The translations under genes and the position numbers were made by a program. The notes below the pieces were generated by a model. The model was given only the letters and a program-made list of their open reading frames with translations, was not told the origin of the DNA and searched no databases. Of a stretch of DNA of 64,000 nucleotides, positions 1 through 10,233 are shown piece by piece. Numbering within the stretch: the first letter of the stretch is position 1; each line of letters begins with the position of its first letter. This DNA comes from Ignavibacteriales bacterium (GTDB lineage Bacteria; Bacteroidota; Ignavibacteria; Ignavibacteriales; Ignavibacteriaceae), in NCBI GenBank assembly GCA_003538625.1, contig DPRR01000006.1, forward strand, positions 1 through 64,000, written 5' to 3'.

Positions 1-24
1 GGAATTTACCCTTAGAGATTAAAA

Positions 25-669
25 ATGAAAACAAAATTTAAAGGTATAATTTTCGATGTTGATGGTACATTAACATTTACAAATCAACTTATCTTTGATT
101 CATTCAATCATATCACAAAAAAGTATTTAGGAAAAAGTTTTTCTGATGACGAAATTATTGCATTATTCGGTCCAACAGAAGATGTAATACTTAAAGAAAT
201 GTGCAAAGAAGAATATGAGGACGCACGCAAAGATTATTATACTTACTATAAAAACAATCATGACATTGCTCAATTGTATGATGGAATAAAAGAATTAGTT
301 ATTGATATTTATAATGCCGGAATATTGCTTTCAATATTTACCGGAAAAGGAAGAACTTCTGCATTAATAACTTTAGATGAACTGGGATTAACTACATATT
401 TTGATATGATCGTAAGCGGGGATGATGTGGAAAATCATAAACCATCTCCCGAAGGAATTTTGATGTTTCTTAATAAACACAATTTTAATCCAAAAGATGT
501 TCTAATGATTGGGGATGCACCATCAGATATAATTGCTGCAAATAAATCCGGAGTTGAGATAGCTTCTGTTGTATGGGATAGTTATGCTGAAAAAGAAGTT
601 AAAAAACTTAACCCAAATAATATTTTTCATACCGTGGATGAATTGAGAGACTATATCTTTAAAATATAA
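25..669 (+). CDS. HAD-superfamily hydrolase, phosphoglycolate phosphatase-like
   Basis: A 214-residue cytosolic protein with all four haloacid dehalogenase motifs: DVDGT at residues 11-15 (nucleophile D11 and acid/base D13), Thr106 in SIFTGKGR as motif II, Lys139 in HKPSPEG as motif III, and GDAPSD at 163-168 supplying the Mg-binding aspartates. The segment between motif I and motif II fits the small helical cap of the Gph/PGMB subgroup, so the substrate is probably a small phosphorylated metabolite such as phosphoglycolate or a sugar phosphate; sequence alone does not choose between them. It is a single gene facing the long minus-strand envelope operon and ends in a shared terminator. The start at 25 follows a weak purine-rich AGAG. 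Confidence 0.85.
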   Translation: MKTKFKGIIFDVDGTLTFTNQLIFDSFNHITKKYLGKSFSDDEIIALFGPTEDVILKEMCKEEYEDARKDYYTYYKNNHDIAQLYDGIKELVIDIYNAGILLSIFTGKGRTSALITLDELGLTTYFDMIVSGDDVENHKPSPEGILMFLNKHNFNPKDVLMIGDAPSDIIAANKSGVEIASVVWDSYAEKEVKKLNPNNIFHTVDELRDYIFKI

Positions 670-693
670 AGAACGGTACTACGACCGTTCTTT
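668..693. terminator. Bidirectional rho-independent terminator
   Basis: A perfect 10-bp inverted repeat (668-677 with 684-693, AAAGAACGGT and its complement) with a 6-nt loop. The plus strand continues into T-rich sequence and the minus strand reads into an A/T-rich tail. It overlaps the stop codon of the HAD gene and lies 22 bases beyond the stop of the convergent outer-membrane protein gene, so it can serve both transcripts. Confidence 0.85.
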
Positions 694-714
694 AATTTTA
701 TCAATCAGAATAAA

Positions 715-2058
715 TTAAAACTTAAAAGGATATATAAAAGAAACTCTTGGTTCAATTCTTTTCTGCGGCTCAAAAGAAATTATTTTATCATCACTACCAC
801 GAACCGGTGTATAAGTCCAGCTATAAACAATTGAAACAAGAATGTACTCAACCGGTTTGTATCCGACTTCGGTAAACAAATAAGATCTATCATCTAAAGT
901 AAAAATATCTTTTTCACTTTGAATATTAATTTTATCGTAACCTGCACGTAATACAAATGGTGCACCCTCCGGTTCAATTGATGATCTTAAATTTAACTCT
1001 CCGCTTTTGGATTGCTTATCCAGGCGTTGATAGCTTCCATAAATATCAAATAAATTCAGAACACGAACTAACAGATCACCATAAAATCCATTTCCACTTT
1101 CTGTGATACTGTTAAGCATTTGTGCTTTGCTTGTAAAAGTAGAAGAGGAAGAATCAACTTTAAATCTTTGAACTTCATGAAATGAATTAAAATAAGCCGG
1201 AATATATTTTCCGTTATTAAATCTTCTTTCAAGTTTTGCAGAAATTTGAAGTAATGAACTTGCATCAAAATCAAACTTAACTCCGGTTGCAACCCCGCTT
1301 CCAAATCCGGCGATTTTTGAATAATCAGCATACAAAGTAATGTCTGTAATACTCGACTTTAAAATCGGTAGACCAATGTCAAATCCAAAAATATTTATAG
1401 CTCCTTTATCTTCAGTAACATTAAATTCACGATTAACATTATTATAATTACCGTTAATTATTCCGGCATTATCATTCAAATCTGAAGCAAATGATGCTCC
1501 AACTTCGAGATTGCCAATTATTGGTATCTCCGCTGCATCAGTAAATTGTAATGGTCTTACATAGCCTCTTAAACCAAAAACACCGGCAGGTGAAAATGAT
1601 CCCATAATCGATTCAAATCCAAATTTGCCAAAATCAATATCAGCAACAAAACCAATTCTTCTGTTATCATAAGTCGGACTGTTATTATAGTGCTGCATAA
1701 TACTTCCGTGTCCCAGTGTATAATAATCCAGCGCACCAATTTTAAGAAATACAGGATCGTTTTTAAGACCGTACCTGATATATCGTATAATGCTTAAATA
1801 ATCTGAAGTCTCATTAAAATTTTCTTTTCTTAATTTTCCATCTGAATCAAAATCAAGATTAAGATCTAAACCGACTCCAAAATCTGAAAATGAAATCTCT
1901 GGTCTGAAGCTAACTCGAAAATAAGGTTTACCATCTATCCAATTTAAACCCAAACCGCCGGTTAGTACTCCTTCGTCAGGTCGCGGATATTTATCCCACT
2001 GCGAAAATGATTGAGACGCAAAAAGTGCGATGAGAATAATCAGTAATTTAGATTTCAT
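715..2058 (-). CDS. Outer-membrane beta-barrel protein of unknown function
   Basis: A 447-residue protein with a clear signal peptide (residues 1 to about 19, ending SQSFSQ) and then alternating polar/hydrophobic strands rich in Gly, Asn, Tyr and Phe, ending in an aromatic residue (YPFKF), as outer-membrane barrels do. The start has a good Shine-Dalgarno (AGAGGA). I do not recognise a named family. It is the last gene of the long minus-strand operon, 33 bases after the PorU-like C25 gene, so a role as a partner barrel for cargo export or anchoring is possible, but that is inference from position only. Confidence 0.7.
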   Translation of the reverse strand: MKSKLLIILIALFASQSFSQWDKYPRPDEGVLTGGLGLNWIDGKPYFRVSFRPEISFSDFGVGLDLNLDFDSDGKLRKENFNETSDYLSIIRYIRYGLKNDPVFLKIGALDYYTLGHGSIMQHYNNSPTYDNRRIGFVADIDFGKFGFESIMGSFSPAGVFGLRGYVRPLQFTDAAEIPIIGNLEVGASFASDLNDNAGIINGNYNNVNREFNVTEDKGAINIFGFDIGLPILKSSITDITLYADYSKIAGFGSGVATGVKFDFDASSLLQISAKLERRFNNGKYIPAYFNSFHEVQRFKVDSSSSTFTSKAQMLNSITESGNGFYGDLLVRVLNLFDIYGSYQRLDKQSKSGELNLRSSIEPEGAPFVLRAGYDKINIQSEKDIFTLDDRSYLFTEVGYKPVEYILVSIVYSWTYTPVRGSDDKIISFEPQKRIEPRVSFIYPFKF

Positions 2059-2091
2059 TTTTTTCCTCTTTGAATTGGATTTTTATTTTTC

Positions 2092-5000
2092 CTATTTAAC
2101 AATTACAAGTTTTTGAATTACAGTTTCAACCTTATCATTATTTTTCATAAATAATTTGTAAAGATAAGTTCCGTTTGCAATAATATCTCCATCTTCATCT
2201 CTGCCGTCCCAATAAATTTTATTCAAATCATAATTTAGATCGGAAGATTTTTTTATAATTTCCTTAATCATTCTTCCTGCAATAGTAAAGATTCGAATTT
2301 TTATTTCATCTGGAATCTGGCTTAATCTAAACGTAAAGTAGGTTTCATTAGAAAATGGATTTGGATAATTGTAAACCTGATGGAGTTTTGTTTCTGACGA
2401 AACGACAAAGTAAACTTCGCTTGAAGCAGAATCAGCTATGTTACCATTTGGATCTTTTGCTACAACTCTCAGCAAATAATCACCATCCTCAAGTTCAGGT
2501 TTGAAATCAGCAACAAACTTTGGATTATTTGAGTTGATTGAGTAAGTAAGAATATTCTGATTTGCACCATAATAAACAGGATCTTCGTTAAGATAAATTT
2601 TTACCGCTGAAGTATCCACGATTGGTATCGGTGACTCATCACTTAATGCGATTTTTATATCCGGTTTGCTGGCTACAAAATCGCCATTAACTACTTCAAT
2701 ATCGTCAAAAGTAATTTTAACTGAAGGCGGTATGACATCTGTTTGAACATAAAAATATTTTGTGAAGAAATTATTATCCTCAAAATATTCATTAACTTTA
2801 TTCCCGGAATCGATATTAATGACAAAACGTTTTTGGCTGTTATTATCGATAACAGGTTGATAATTAATATCAAACTTTCTTCGACTCCCTGCAGCGAGTG
2901 TTGCCACAAACTGATTGAAAACCGTTGAAGAAGTATTGTTTTCATTTAGCACATCAACTTTAACATAAAAACTATCTGCGTTAGCTTCACCAACATTATA
3001 AACCCAGAAACTTAAATTAACATTTCCACCAGCAGGAATTGTGTCGTTATCGACTCCAACAACCTGAAAGTTTGTTCCTAGTTCAGGAAGACCAACATAA
3101 TCAACTCCAAAAGATAAGAGCTCAGGTGAAACTCCTTCTGAAGTAGCATTGAATTCAGTTTTAATTTTTATTTTGGGATAAATTTTAGGATTAATAAATG
3201 CCAGACTTGAATTGTTATTTACAAAATTTAATATTCCAAGAGAATCAACGTTCCCATCTGATTTAATTCCATAAACAAAATGCTGAATTGAACTGCCACT
3301 AGGTACATTTTGAGAAACTGTTGCACTCTGCCAATTAGTAGCTGGACCAATATCAATTGATTCCATTGTGCCGTAACTTCTTGGTGTAATAAAAGTTGAG
3401 TCAATATAAATCAATCCGTCATATCGTCCTTTTACCTGTTCTAATACATTACCCGGAGCAGCACCCTTTTTACCGATTAAAGCCCATGATCCTCTAAAAC
3501 CTAGTTGATCAATTTTTGTGCTGCCCAATGTTTTTATTGCATCTTTTAATGCGGTGGTGATATTATTTGCAGCATCATCCGATACACCCATCGCAACTAT
3601 TTTTCCGGAAGGAACAGAATTAATCAAATTAACAAGAGCGGTCATATTTGTAGGATTATTGAATAGATTAAACCACGTTGATGTATCAACCTCCAAAGTA
3701 ACATCATCAAAAACAACGATACCCATTCCGGCAAAGTATGTATTCGATAATAAATTAATACCATTTTGAGCAATTACACAGGTAGCTCCCGCTTCAAATC
3801 CAGCTGAGGTTACGGAGATATCATCTAATTTTGGGATTATTGAAAGTTTATCGTTTTGAAATTGTAACGCCAAATTTGATTGGGCACTGAATGATGCAGA
3901 ATCAGCTAAGCTAAAATCACGACCTCCATTAGTATAAAAAGATTTTGTCCCGGATAATTCTGATCCGGTTTCATCAGTTTTATATCTAAACCAGTATCTT
4001 TTATTTGGAGTTAATTGACCTAAGTTTAATTCCGTCATAAAAGAATCTGCGCTTATAGAAGATTCCTGAAAATTCTGAAAACTATTGGATTCCGACAACT
4101 GAAATTTTATGTTAAAATTCCTTTTATCCATAAATGATGGATTAAGAATTTTTATTGAGCTTAGATTTGAATTTTCAATTCGATGTTTTACTAAATCTCT
4201 GAGCTTTGTGGAATTCACATAAAAATTAAACGTAATATTATTATCGTCTTCATAAATTTCTGATATTTCATTATTAGTATCCAGGGAGATATTCAATATA
4301 TGTTCACCGGCTAAATCTTTTACGTTTAACCATATAACAACTGTGTCCTTAAATGACGGCAAAACTTTTCTAGCGATCACTGTATTTACAATTTCCTCTT
4401 TATACAAATGCTGAACAGAAAAATTAAACTGCGAGGAATCTTTAAGACCAAAATTATTGATTACAATTTTAACTTGTATTGAATCTTCATTGTCATTAAT
4501 AAAATTGCCGCTTAGTAAAATATCTGAACTGGCTATTTTTAGATTTGGCTGACCAGGAATTTTTATTCTTACAGCCGGATCACCAATTAAAGTATTTGTC
4601 AAAGCAAATAATTTAAATACTGAAGATGTTCCTAGATTTTGAAACATCCTTATTTTTGAGGCGAGATGAGCATTCCCAACTTCCTTAATACTGCTGTTCA
4701 TAATATCTTCATAGAAGTAAACGGGTAAATTTAAGGAGGTTGAAGTAAAACCTAATGAGGAATTCCCTATATAGCCTATTGCCTGACCGTCAGCTTTTAA
4801 TAAAAATCTTTCTCCAAAACAAACGATATCCGGTTCAGCAAATTTATTTGTGGAACAACCAAAATCAGTTAGTAAAGGATTACGGTTAACCGTGTTTTTA
4901 AGTTGAATCGGTTCACTTATGCTATTGTCCCAGGTTGCTGTACCACTATGTCCTAAATATGAAATAAAAACTCCACCTTTATTAACAGCATCATTAAACT

Positions 5001-7449
5001 GTTCCGGTGTAAATGGACCAAAATCCGATATCGGGTCAGAGGTTTTATAAAAATGAGTATAAGAACCTGATAATGGCTCCGGCTTAATAAAATTGTTAAT
5101 TACCTGATCATTGACCGATTTAAGCTGATCAATTTCACCAGGTTCATTTGCTCTGCCGCCGGAAAAAAATAAATATCTTTTATTCCATTCATTAAAGCGT
5201 TCGTTAAAATTATTTTGAACTTTTGAGAGATAATAATCTAATTCATCGTTCGTGTTTACAGGTATTCTGCCAACCTTCATCTGTGGAATTGGTAAACCAG
5301 CTTCATCCCAAACAACTAACCAATTATCACTGATCGGATTTCCATAACCGGGGACATAATTACCACCACCTTTTACTCCATCAGATTTGAAACGATATAA
5401 TTTATAGTCATAATTCGCATCGCCAATTAAAGTGAGATATTGTGGTTTGGGTTCCTGCCTGTTTTGATAAGTAACTGCATTGAAAAGCCTTATCGACTCG
5501 GGTGTTGGATAACCAAAACCAAATTCATCAAAGATATCCTCAACTGAAATTAGATCTTTAGATACACCAAACATTGATGAGATTTCATTTACATAATTAT
5601 TTGCTGACTGTAAAAATTTTGGATGAGTGATTGCTATATAATCCGCTTGAGTTGTAATAGATCTAAGATTAACGAACTGCTTTTTATAATAGAATACTGG
5701 TTTACCAATTTTTGATGGGGCAACAACAATATATTGATCACCGGCTCTTATTGTATCTGTAAACAAAACCTTATTTAAAACGATCTGATAATTATCAATT
5801 TTTTTTAAGTAAGGTTTAACTTTATAAATCTCATAGGCGCTGGAAGTGGCATTGTCAATCTTAACGACTTTTAATCCGGTGGATACATCATCACTAACAT
5901 TAAAAAGAAGAAAATCAGAATTTAATTTTAGTTGACGTGGATATTCGATATCATACCAATCCGGTACAACTGCATTTTCAGTTCCTGAATTTGGATAATT
6001 TTTTACTGATAAAATATTTGGATTAGTTAGAAATAAATTTGTACTCAGAATTCCGTGCAGAAGTACCTGATCATTTCTATTTATTGATTGTGAATCTATT
6101 AACGTATTGTTCACTTTTAGATTTAATTGATGCGCATTAACCGTAATACTGGAACCAAAGCTAACTGCCTTATAATAGAACTTCGCTAATTTATTTGGGA
6201 CTACATCTGCAACGTTAAAATTATAATTACGGGTATTGTTACTATAAAGCCAGACTGTCTGCAAAAAATACCAGGATTTATTTTTGAGCCAGCCAGGAGT
6301 TTGATTTTCAACTTCATCTGTGGAACAGTTTTGAAATATTCTATTACTCTCATTATGCTCAAAGTAATTATAATACGTTAATGAATCAGTTAATCCTGAA
6401 TTAAATATATTTTGCACTGGAATTCTTTGACCATCCTGCAAATCCCAGGTAAGAAAATAAAAAGTTGTATCAGAATATCGATTGAGATATTCATTATAAG
6501 GTTCGTCTGGGTTATTTATTACCCGATGTGATATTTTTGGATAATTCAATGTTCCATAAAACTGAATATAGTCTGCATTATCAAAAACGTTATCCTCCTG
6601 ACCAAAAACAGTTATCGGAATTTCAATTCCTGATTCAATGAATCTGAAAGTTTTTGGATTTATCGATGTGGTGTTAATCCCCTTCGCCTCAAGGTCAGAT
6701 TTAGTAATTCTGAATAATGCATCTTTTGCAGTTCCTATCTTCAAATATTCTGATCCATAATTAATCCAGTTACCTGTTGTATCTTCAAGAACTAATGGCT
6801 GTTTACCTTTAAATTGATCTGCAATTGCTGTATTAAGTATTAATTGACCAAAATCATTTTGATTCTTTCCACTAAATAAATTTGTTTCATTAAATGAAAA
6901 TGGATAATCATTTCCGAACTCAATACTTAATTTTGCGTTTTTGATTATTGTTAGTTGATTTGAGTTTATATCGAATGAATGGGTATTGATTTTTACTTGA
7001 ACACAATAGTACTCGCGATACCAAACATAACCTATAATTTCTAAAATCGAATTCTTTTTCGTCTCAATCCTAGCTTCCGAAAAATCAATTTCCTCATAAA
7101 TTAAAGTTGAATCATTTATTAATTTAGCTCTGGGCTGTAAAGACGGAATTACTCCTTTAATAATTTCTTCACTTAGATTTGCGATTTTAACATCTGGCTT
7201 TGAATATGGAGGAATAGCTATCAAAAATGTTTTTGAAGGCAGCTTAAATTTACCCGTTTGAGATACATCCGTAAAATCAGGATAATCTCTGACTTTTATT
7301 ATCCCATTTACTTTGTCTCTAAATATTGGTTCATCAAATACAACATTAATTGAAAATCCATTATCAGTTTTTTCAATTTTATTTTGAGAAATGATAGAAG
7401 ATGAAAAACTTATTAACGTAAAAATCAAAAAAGTAAAAGCACTTTTCAT
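2092..7449 (-). CDS. Gingipain-family (C25) peptidase, PorU-like T9SS protein with ILEI/FAM3-like and CARDB domains
   Basis: A 1785-residue exported protein. After a signal peptide (about 1-21) comes a beta-rich N-terminal region. The C25 domain spans about 605-965, with His834 in LGHSGTATW and Cys865 in DFGCSTN; their 31-residue spacing is close to that of the gingipain and PorU dyad. Then follow a CARDB-type Ig domain (about 969-1085), a segment matching the ILEI/FAM3 fold (about 1215-1345, with NGINLL, VNLINSVPSG, LGSTKI and SWALIGKKG), a second CARDB-type domain (about 1455-1570), another beta domain, and a T9SS C-terminal domain from about 1690 (YNYPNPFSNETYF to the end). In Bacteroidetes PorU is the sortase that cuts T9SS signals and attaches cargo to anionic LPS. 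This protein is longer than usual PorU (about 1160 residues). It could instead be a C25 protease cargo; its place beside glycan genes favours a sortase role. Confidence 0.75.
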   Translation of the reverse strand: MKSAFTFLIFTLISFSSSIISQNKIEKTDNGFSINVVFDEPIFRDKVNGIIKVRDYPDFTDVSQTGKFKLPSKTFLIAIPPYSKPDVKIANLSEEIIKGVIPSLQPRAKLINDSTLIYEEIDFSEARIETKKNSILEIIGYVWYREYYCVQVKINTHSFDINSNQLTIIKNAKLSIEFGNDYPFSFNETNLFSGKNQNDFGQLILNTAIADQFKGKQPLVLEDTTGNWINYGSEYLKIGTAKDALFRITKSDLEAKGINTTSINPKTFRFIESGIEIPITVFGQEDNVFDNADYIQFYGTLNYPKISHRVINNPDEPYNEYLNRYSDTTFYFLTWDLQDGQRIPVQNIFNSGLTDSLTYYNYFEHNESNRIFQNCSTDEVENQTPGWLKNKSWYFLQTVWLYSNNTRNYNFNVADVVPNKLAKFYYKAVSFGSSITVNAHQLNLKVNNTLIDSQSINRNDQVLLHGILSTNLFLTNPNILSVKNYPNSGTENAVVPDWYDIEYPRQLKLNSDFLLFNVSDDVSTGLKVVKIDNATSSAYEIYKVKPYLKKIDNYQIVLNKVLFTDTIRAGDQYIVVAPSKIGKPVFYYKKQFVNLRSITTQADYIAITHPKFLQSANNYVNEISSMFGVSKDLISVEDIFDEFGFGYPTPESIRLFNAVTYQNRQEPKPQYLTLIGDANYDYKLYRFKSDGVKGGGNYVPGYGNPISDNWLVVWDEAGLPIPQMKVGRIPVNTNDELDYYLSKVQNNFNERFNEWNKRYLFFSGGRANEPGEIDQLKSVNDQVINNFIKPEPLSGSYTHFYKTSDPISDFGPFTPEQFNDAVNKGGVFISYLGHSGTATWDNSISEPIQLKNTVNRNPLLTDFGCSTNKFAEPDIVCFGERFLLKADGQAIGYIGNSSLGFTSTSLNLPVYFYEDIMNSSIKEVGNAHLASKIRMFQNLGTSSVFKLFALTNTLIGDPAVRIKIPGQPNLKIASSDILLSGNFINDNEDSIQVKIVINNFGLKDSSQFNFSVQHLYKEEIVNTVIARKVLPSFKDTVVIWLNVKDLAGEHILNISLDTNNEISEIYEDDNNITFNFYVNSTKLRDLVKHRIENSNLSSIKILNPSFMDKRNFNIKFQLSESNSFQNFQESSISADSFMTELNLGQLTPNKRYWFRYKTDETGSELSGTKSFYTNGGRDFSLADSASFSAQSNLALQFQNDKLSIIPKLDDISVTSAGFEAGATCVIAQNGINLLSNTYFAGMGIVVFDDVTLEVDTSTWFNLFNNPTNMTALVNLINSVPSGKIVAMGVSDDAANNITTALKDAIKTLGSTKIDQLGFRGSWALIGKKGAAPGNVLEQVKGRYDGLIYIDSTFITPRSYGTMESIDIGPATNWQSATVSQNVPSGSSIQHFVYGIKSDGNVDSLGILNFVNNNSSLAFINPKIYPKIKIKTEFNATSEGVSPELLSFGVDYVGLPELGTNFQVVGVDNDTIPAGGNVNLSFWVYNVGEANADSFYVKVDVLNENNTSSTVFNQFVATLAAGSRRKFDINYQPVIDNNSQKRFVINIDSGNKVNEYFEDNNFFTKYFYVQTDVIPPSVKITFDDIEVVNGDFVASKPDIKIALSDESPIPIVDTSAVKIYLNEDPVYYGANQNILTYSINSNNPKFVADFKPELEDGDYLLRVVAKDPNGNIADSASSEVYFVVSSETKLHQVYNYPNPFSNETYFTFRLSQIPDEIKIRIFTIAGRMIKEIIKKSSDLNYDLNKIYWDGRDEDGDIIANGTYLYKLFMKNNDKVETVIQKLVIVK

Positions 7450-7453
7450 AATA

Positions 7454-8191
7454 CTATCCGGTTTTTGTATTCATAAACTTAAATTTCATTACTCTGAAAA
7501 TAAACAAAGGGATACCAATAAAATATCTTTTCCATAATCGTTTTGGTTCATACAAAAATCTTACAAACCATTCTAATCCAATTTTTTGGATAATCTTTGG
7601 TCCTCGTTTTTTTGTCCCGGCGAAAACTTTAATACCATCACCAACAGCAATTATAACTTTAGTATTTACATTTTCCTTATTATTGACTATCCAATCCTCT
7701 TGTTTTGGTGAACCGAGTCCAACAATAAGTATATCAGGTTTAGCAGTATTGATATTCTTAATTAATTCATCATTGATAAAATTAAATCCGTTACAAAAAC
7801 CTTTAACACATAAGTCCGGATTAGCTTTTGAAATTTTGGTCAAAGTTTCATCTGTATCGCCAAAGAAAAAGTAACTCCAATTATTTTTTAACGATTCTTT
7901 TATGAGTTCGGTATAAAAATCGGAACCATTTATTCTTTTAGTAAATCCATTTTTACCATATAAAAATTTTGATGCTAAAAACACACCAATTCCATCGGGA
8001 TGCACTAAATTAAACTTACTTAGTACTTCCCCAAATTTTAGATTCTCTAATGCTAAGTTAATTGTATTAACGTTTGCACCAGTTATGATAATTGGTTGTC
8101 CTACTTTAAGAGAATTCTTAATCGATATTATAATATCGGAGTAATCAACTTTACTGATTTCAACATATAATATATCCAGTTTATTTCGCAT
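7454..8191 (-). CDS. WecG/TagA/CpsF-family glycosyltransferase (GT26)
   Basis: 245 residues from the ATG at 8191; a TTG at 8218 would add nine residues but overlaps the upstream gene more. Family signatures are clear: the HPDGIGV-type loop followed by RINGSDF, the FFFGDTDE segment, the GLGSPKQEDWI motif, VGDGIKVFAGTKKRGP, and the basic amphipathic tail LEWFVRFLYEPKRLWKRY that binds the membrane. Enzymes of this family add N-acetylmannosaminuronic acid, N-acetylmannosamine or a similar sugar to an undecaprenyl-diphosphate-linked sugar on the cytosolic face. It overlaps the upstream GT4 gene by 11 bases and lies 4 bases before the PorU-like gene, so it belongs to the surface-glycan part of the operon. 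The exact donor sugar cannot be read. Confidence 0.88.
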   Translation of the reverse strand: MRNKLDILYVEISKVDYSDIIISIKNSLKVGQPIIITGANVNTINLALENLKFGEVLSKFNLVHPDGIGVFLASKFLYGKNGFTKRINGSDFYTELIKESLKNNWSYFFFGDTDETLTKISKANPDLCVKGFCNGFNFINDELIKNINTAKPDILIVGLGSPKQEDWIVNNKENVNTKVIIAVGDGIKVFAGTKKRGPKIIQKIGLEWFVRFLYEPKRLWKRYFIGIPLFIFRVMKFKFMNTKTG

Positions 8192-9275
8192 GGTGCAGAC
8201 TGAGATATAATTTTTCAAACTTTGGAATAATATCTTGGACTGTGTATCCTCTCAAAACTTTGCTATAAAGATTTTCTACTAATTGATATGCATATTTTTT
8301 ATCATAATAAATTTTTAGAATTTTACTTACCAAATCATCTGAATTTCCAGATTCAAAAAGTAATCCATCCTTCTCATTTTCAATTAATTCCACTATTCCA
8401 TCTACACTACTACCAACGAATGGAATTTTCATAATACCAGCTTCGATCATCACAATTCCAAAAGGCTCAATTCTAGATGGAAGCACAAACATATCAAGCA
8501 GTTGGTAGTAATTATAAATATCTTCTCGTGAGTTCATCACTTTTGCATTTAATTTATATTGAGAAATGGTCTCTTTGATCTTAATTTCATCAACTCCATT
8601 TCCAATTAATAACAAAAATAAATCTTTATTTACTTTACTCAGATTAAGAAAAGCTTCTAATAAAATATTAATGCCCTTTTCCTTAAAATCTAAACGACCA
8701 AAATATCCTATGATAAATTTATTATCAGGAATATCAAGTTCCTTAACCAGTGCAGCTTTTGTTTTTGTCGGCACAAACTCTTTTGGATCAACAGCATTAT
8801 GTATAACTGTTATTCTTCTCTCATCAATTTTATAATTATTGATTAAATGTTCTTTAATGGAATTGCTGCAAGCGATTAATATTTCTGATTTATAACTAAG
8901 GAATTTATAATTATAAACTTTGCTTTGAACAGATGTAACTATTTTAACTTTAAGTATTCGAGAAAGTAAAAAGGCAAGTAAATCAAAATAACGTTGATGA
9001 GAATGAATAATATCGATTTGTTGTTGCCTGCAAAATGAATAAAGCTTAATAAAATGTATAACGAAACCGAACAAAGAATTATTAAAATCTTTTAGGACAA
9101 GCGGTTTAATATTTAACATATCGAATCTTGAGAAACCATCACCATCAAAACACGCAATCTGATGATTAAATTTTGGAGATGAATTTTTTACTATTAAATA
9201 AATTGTTTTAGAAATTCCGCAGGAAATATTCAAGTGGTTTTGGAGATGGAGAATATTTATTTTTTTCTCACTCAC
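8181..9275 (-). CDS. GT4-family glycosyltransferase
   Basis: 364 residues with a GT-B fold. The N-terminal Rossmann half begins KINILHL with a GISK loop, contains HSHQRY (acceptor side), and the C-terminal half has the YFGRLDFKEKGI segment and the nucleotide-sugar-binding EX7E motif with Glu270 and Glu278 in RIEPFGIVMIEAG. The start codon is GTG at 9275, overlapping the end of the upstream GT2 gene by 8 bases. It is most likely a retaining transferase extending a lipid-linked oligosaccharide; neither donor nor acceptor can be deduced. One of three GT4 enzymes in the operon. Confidence 0.87.
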   Translation of the reverse strand: MSEKKINILHLQNHLNISCGISKTIYLIVKNSSPKFNHQIACFDGDGFSRFDMLNIKPLVLKDFNNSLFGFVIHFIKLYSFCRQQQIDIIHSHQRYFDLLAFLLSRILKVKIVTSVQSKVYNYKFLSYKSEILIACSNSIKEHLINNYKIDERRITVIHNAVDPKEFVPTKTKAALVKELDIPDNKFIIGYFGRLDFKEKGINILLEAFLNLSKVNKDLFLLLIGNGVDEIKIKETISQYKLNAKVMNSREDIYNYYQLLDMFVLPSRIEPFGIVMIEAGIMKIPFVGSSVDGIVELIENEKDGLLFESGNSDDLVSKILKIYYDKKYAYQLVENLYSKVLRGYTVQDIIPKFEKLYLSLHHAK

Positions 9276-10233
9276 CCATTATCTCTTTAACTTTATTAAA
9301 TTCTTTTTGAATATCATTATTATTCAATAATCTTTGAATTTGATACTCAAGTCTCAATCTTACTCTCTTATCTTTTAGGTAATCAAGAAAACTTTCTGGC
9401 AAATATGAAAGCAGGAAAGTAATAAAAAGTTTTGTGTCCCATTGGCTTAATCCGGCGTTAATCCAATATTTTCTTGCAAGATTTTTAGAACTATAAAAAA
9501 ATTCGCGCCATCCTTTAATTATCAATTGCTCTTTTGATGAAGTTATGCCAAAGTGCTCTGCCAGTTTTTCGAAATATGGTTTTTGAATTTCATAAATAAG
9601 GTTTTTCTTCTTCATTGTTTCTGTTGTGCTTAGCGAATTTTTTCTAAGTCTTTGGAAATATAGTATCTCAGGAAGGATAACAATATGGGCTTTATTCATA
9701 ACCCTTAACAATAAATCATAATCTTCAAATGCAGTGAGTTTATCGTTATATCCATCATTTTCAATTATAAAGTTTCTATTATATAAAACGGATTGTCCTA
9801 AATGTCCGTGTAAAGCAACTTTTCTTTTTATGATACCTAAATCTTTTTGAATTCTTAGCTCATACAAAATTTTGTCAGTTTCAAAAAATGCAGAATCAGT
9901 AAAAATCAAATCATTTTTGTTCTCATATAGATTTAACTGTTTTTCAATTTTTTGTGGATGAATTACATCATCAGCATCACAGAAAAAAATTAAATCATTA
10001 CTCGCTTCTTTCAACCCTAGATTCAATGCAGAACTTCTTCCAATATGATTTGACTCAATGAATCGGATTCTTTCATCATTAAATCTTTTAACAATTTGCG
10101 CAGTATCATCTATTGAGCCATCATCGATAATTAATAATTCAAAATCTTTATAAGCCTGATTTAAAACACTTTTTATTGCCTGCGAAATATATTTCCCGCA
10201 GTTGTATGTTGTCATTAGAACAGTAACGCTCAT
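9268..10233 (-). CDS. GT2-family glycosyltransferase
   Basis: 321 residues, GT-A fold. The N-terminus VTVLMTTYNCGKYISQAI, the LLIIDDGSIDDT nucleotide-binding segment, and FCDADDV as the metal-binding DXD-type motif are typical of inverting GT2 enzymes of surface polysaccharide clusters. The C-terminal third lacks transmembrane segments and is Lys/Arg/Leu-rich. The gene overlaps its upstream neighbour by 4 bases (ATGA) and its downstream neighbour by 8 bases, supporting co-translation within the glycan operon. Sugar specificity cannot be inferred. Confidence 0.87.
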   Translation of the reverse strand: MSVTVLMTTYNCGKYISQAIKSVLNQAYKDFELLIIDDGSIDDTAQIVKRFNDERIRFIESNHIGRSSALNLGLKEASNDLIFFCDADDVIHPQKIEKQLNLYENKNDLIFTDSAFFETDKILYELRIQKDLGIIKRKVALHGHLGQSVLYNRNFIIENDGYNDKLTAFEDYDLLLRVMNKAHIVILPEILYFQRLRKNSLSTTETMKKKNLIYEIQKPYFEKLAEHFGITSSKEQLIIKGWREFFYSSKNLARKYWINAGLSQWDTKLFITFLLSYLPESFLDYLKDKRVRLRLEYQIQRLLNNNDIQKEFNKVKEIMGE

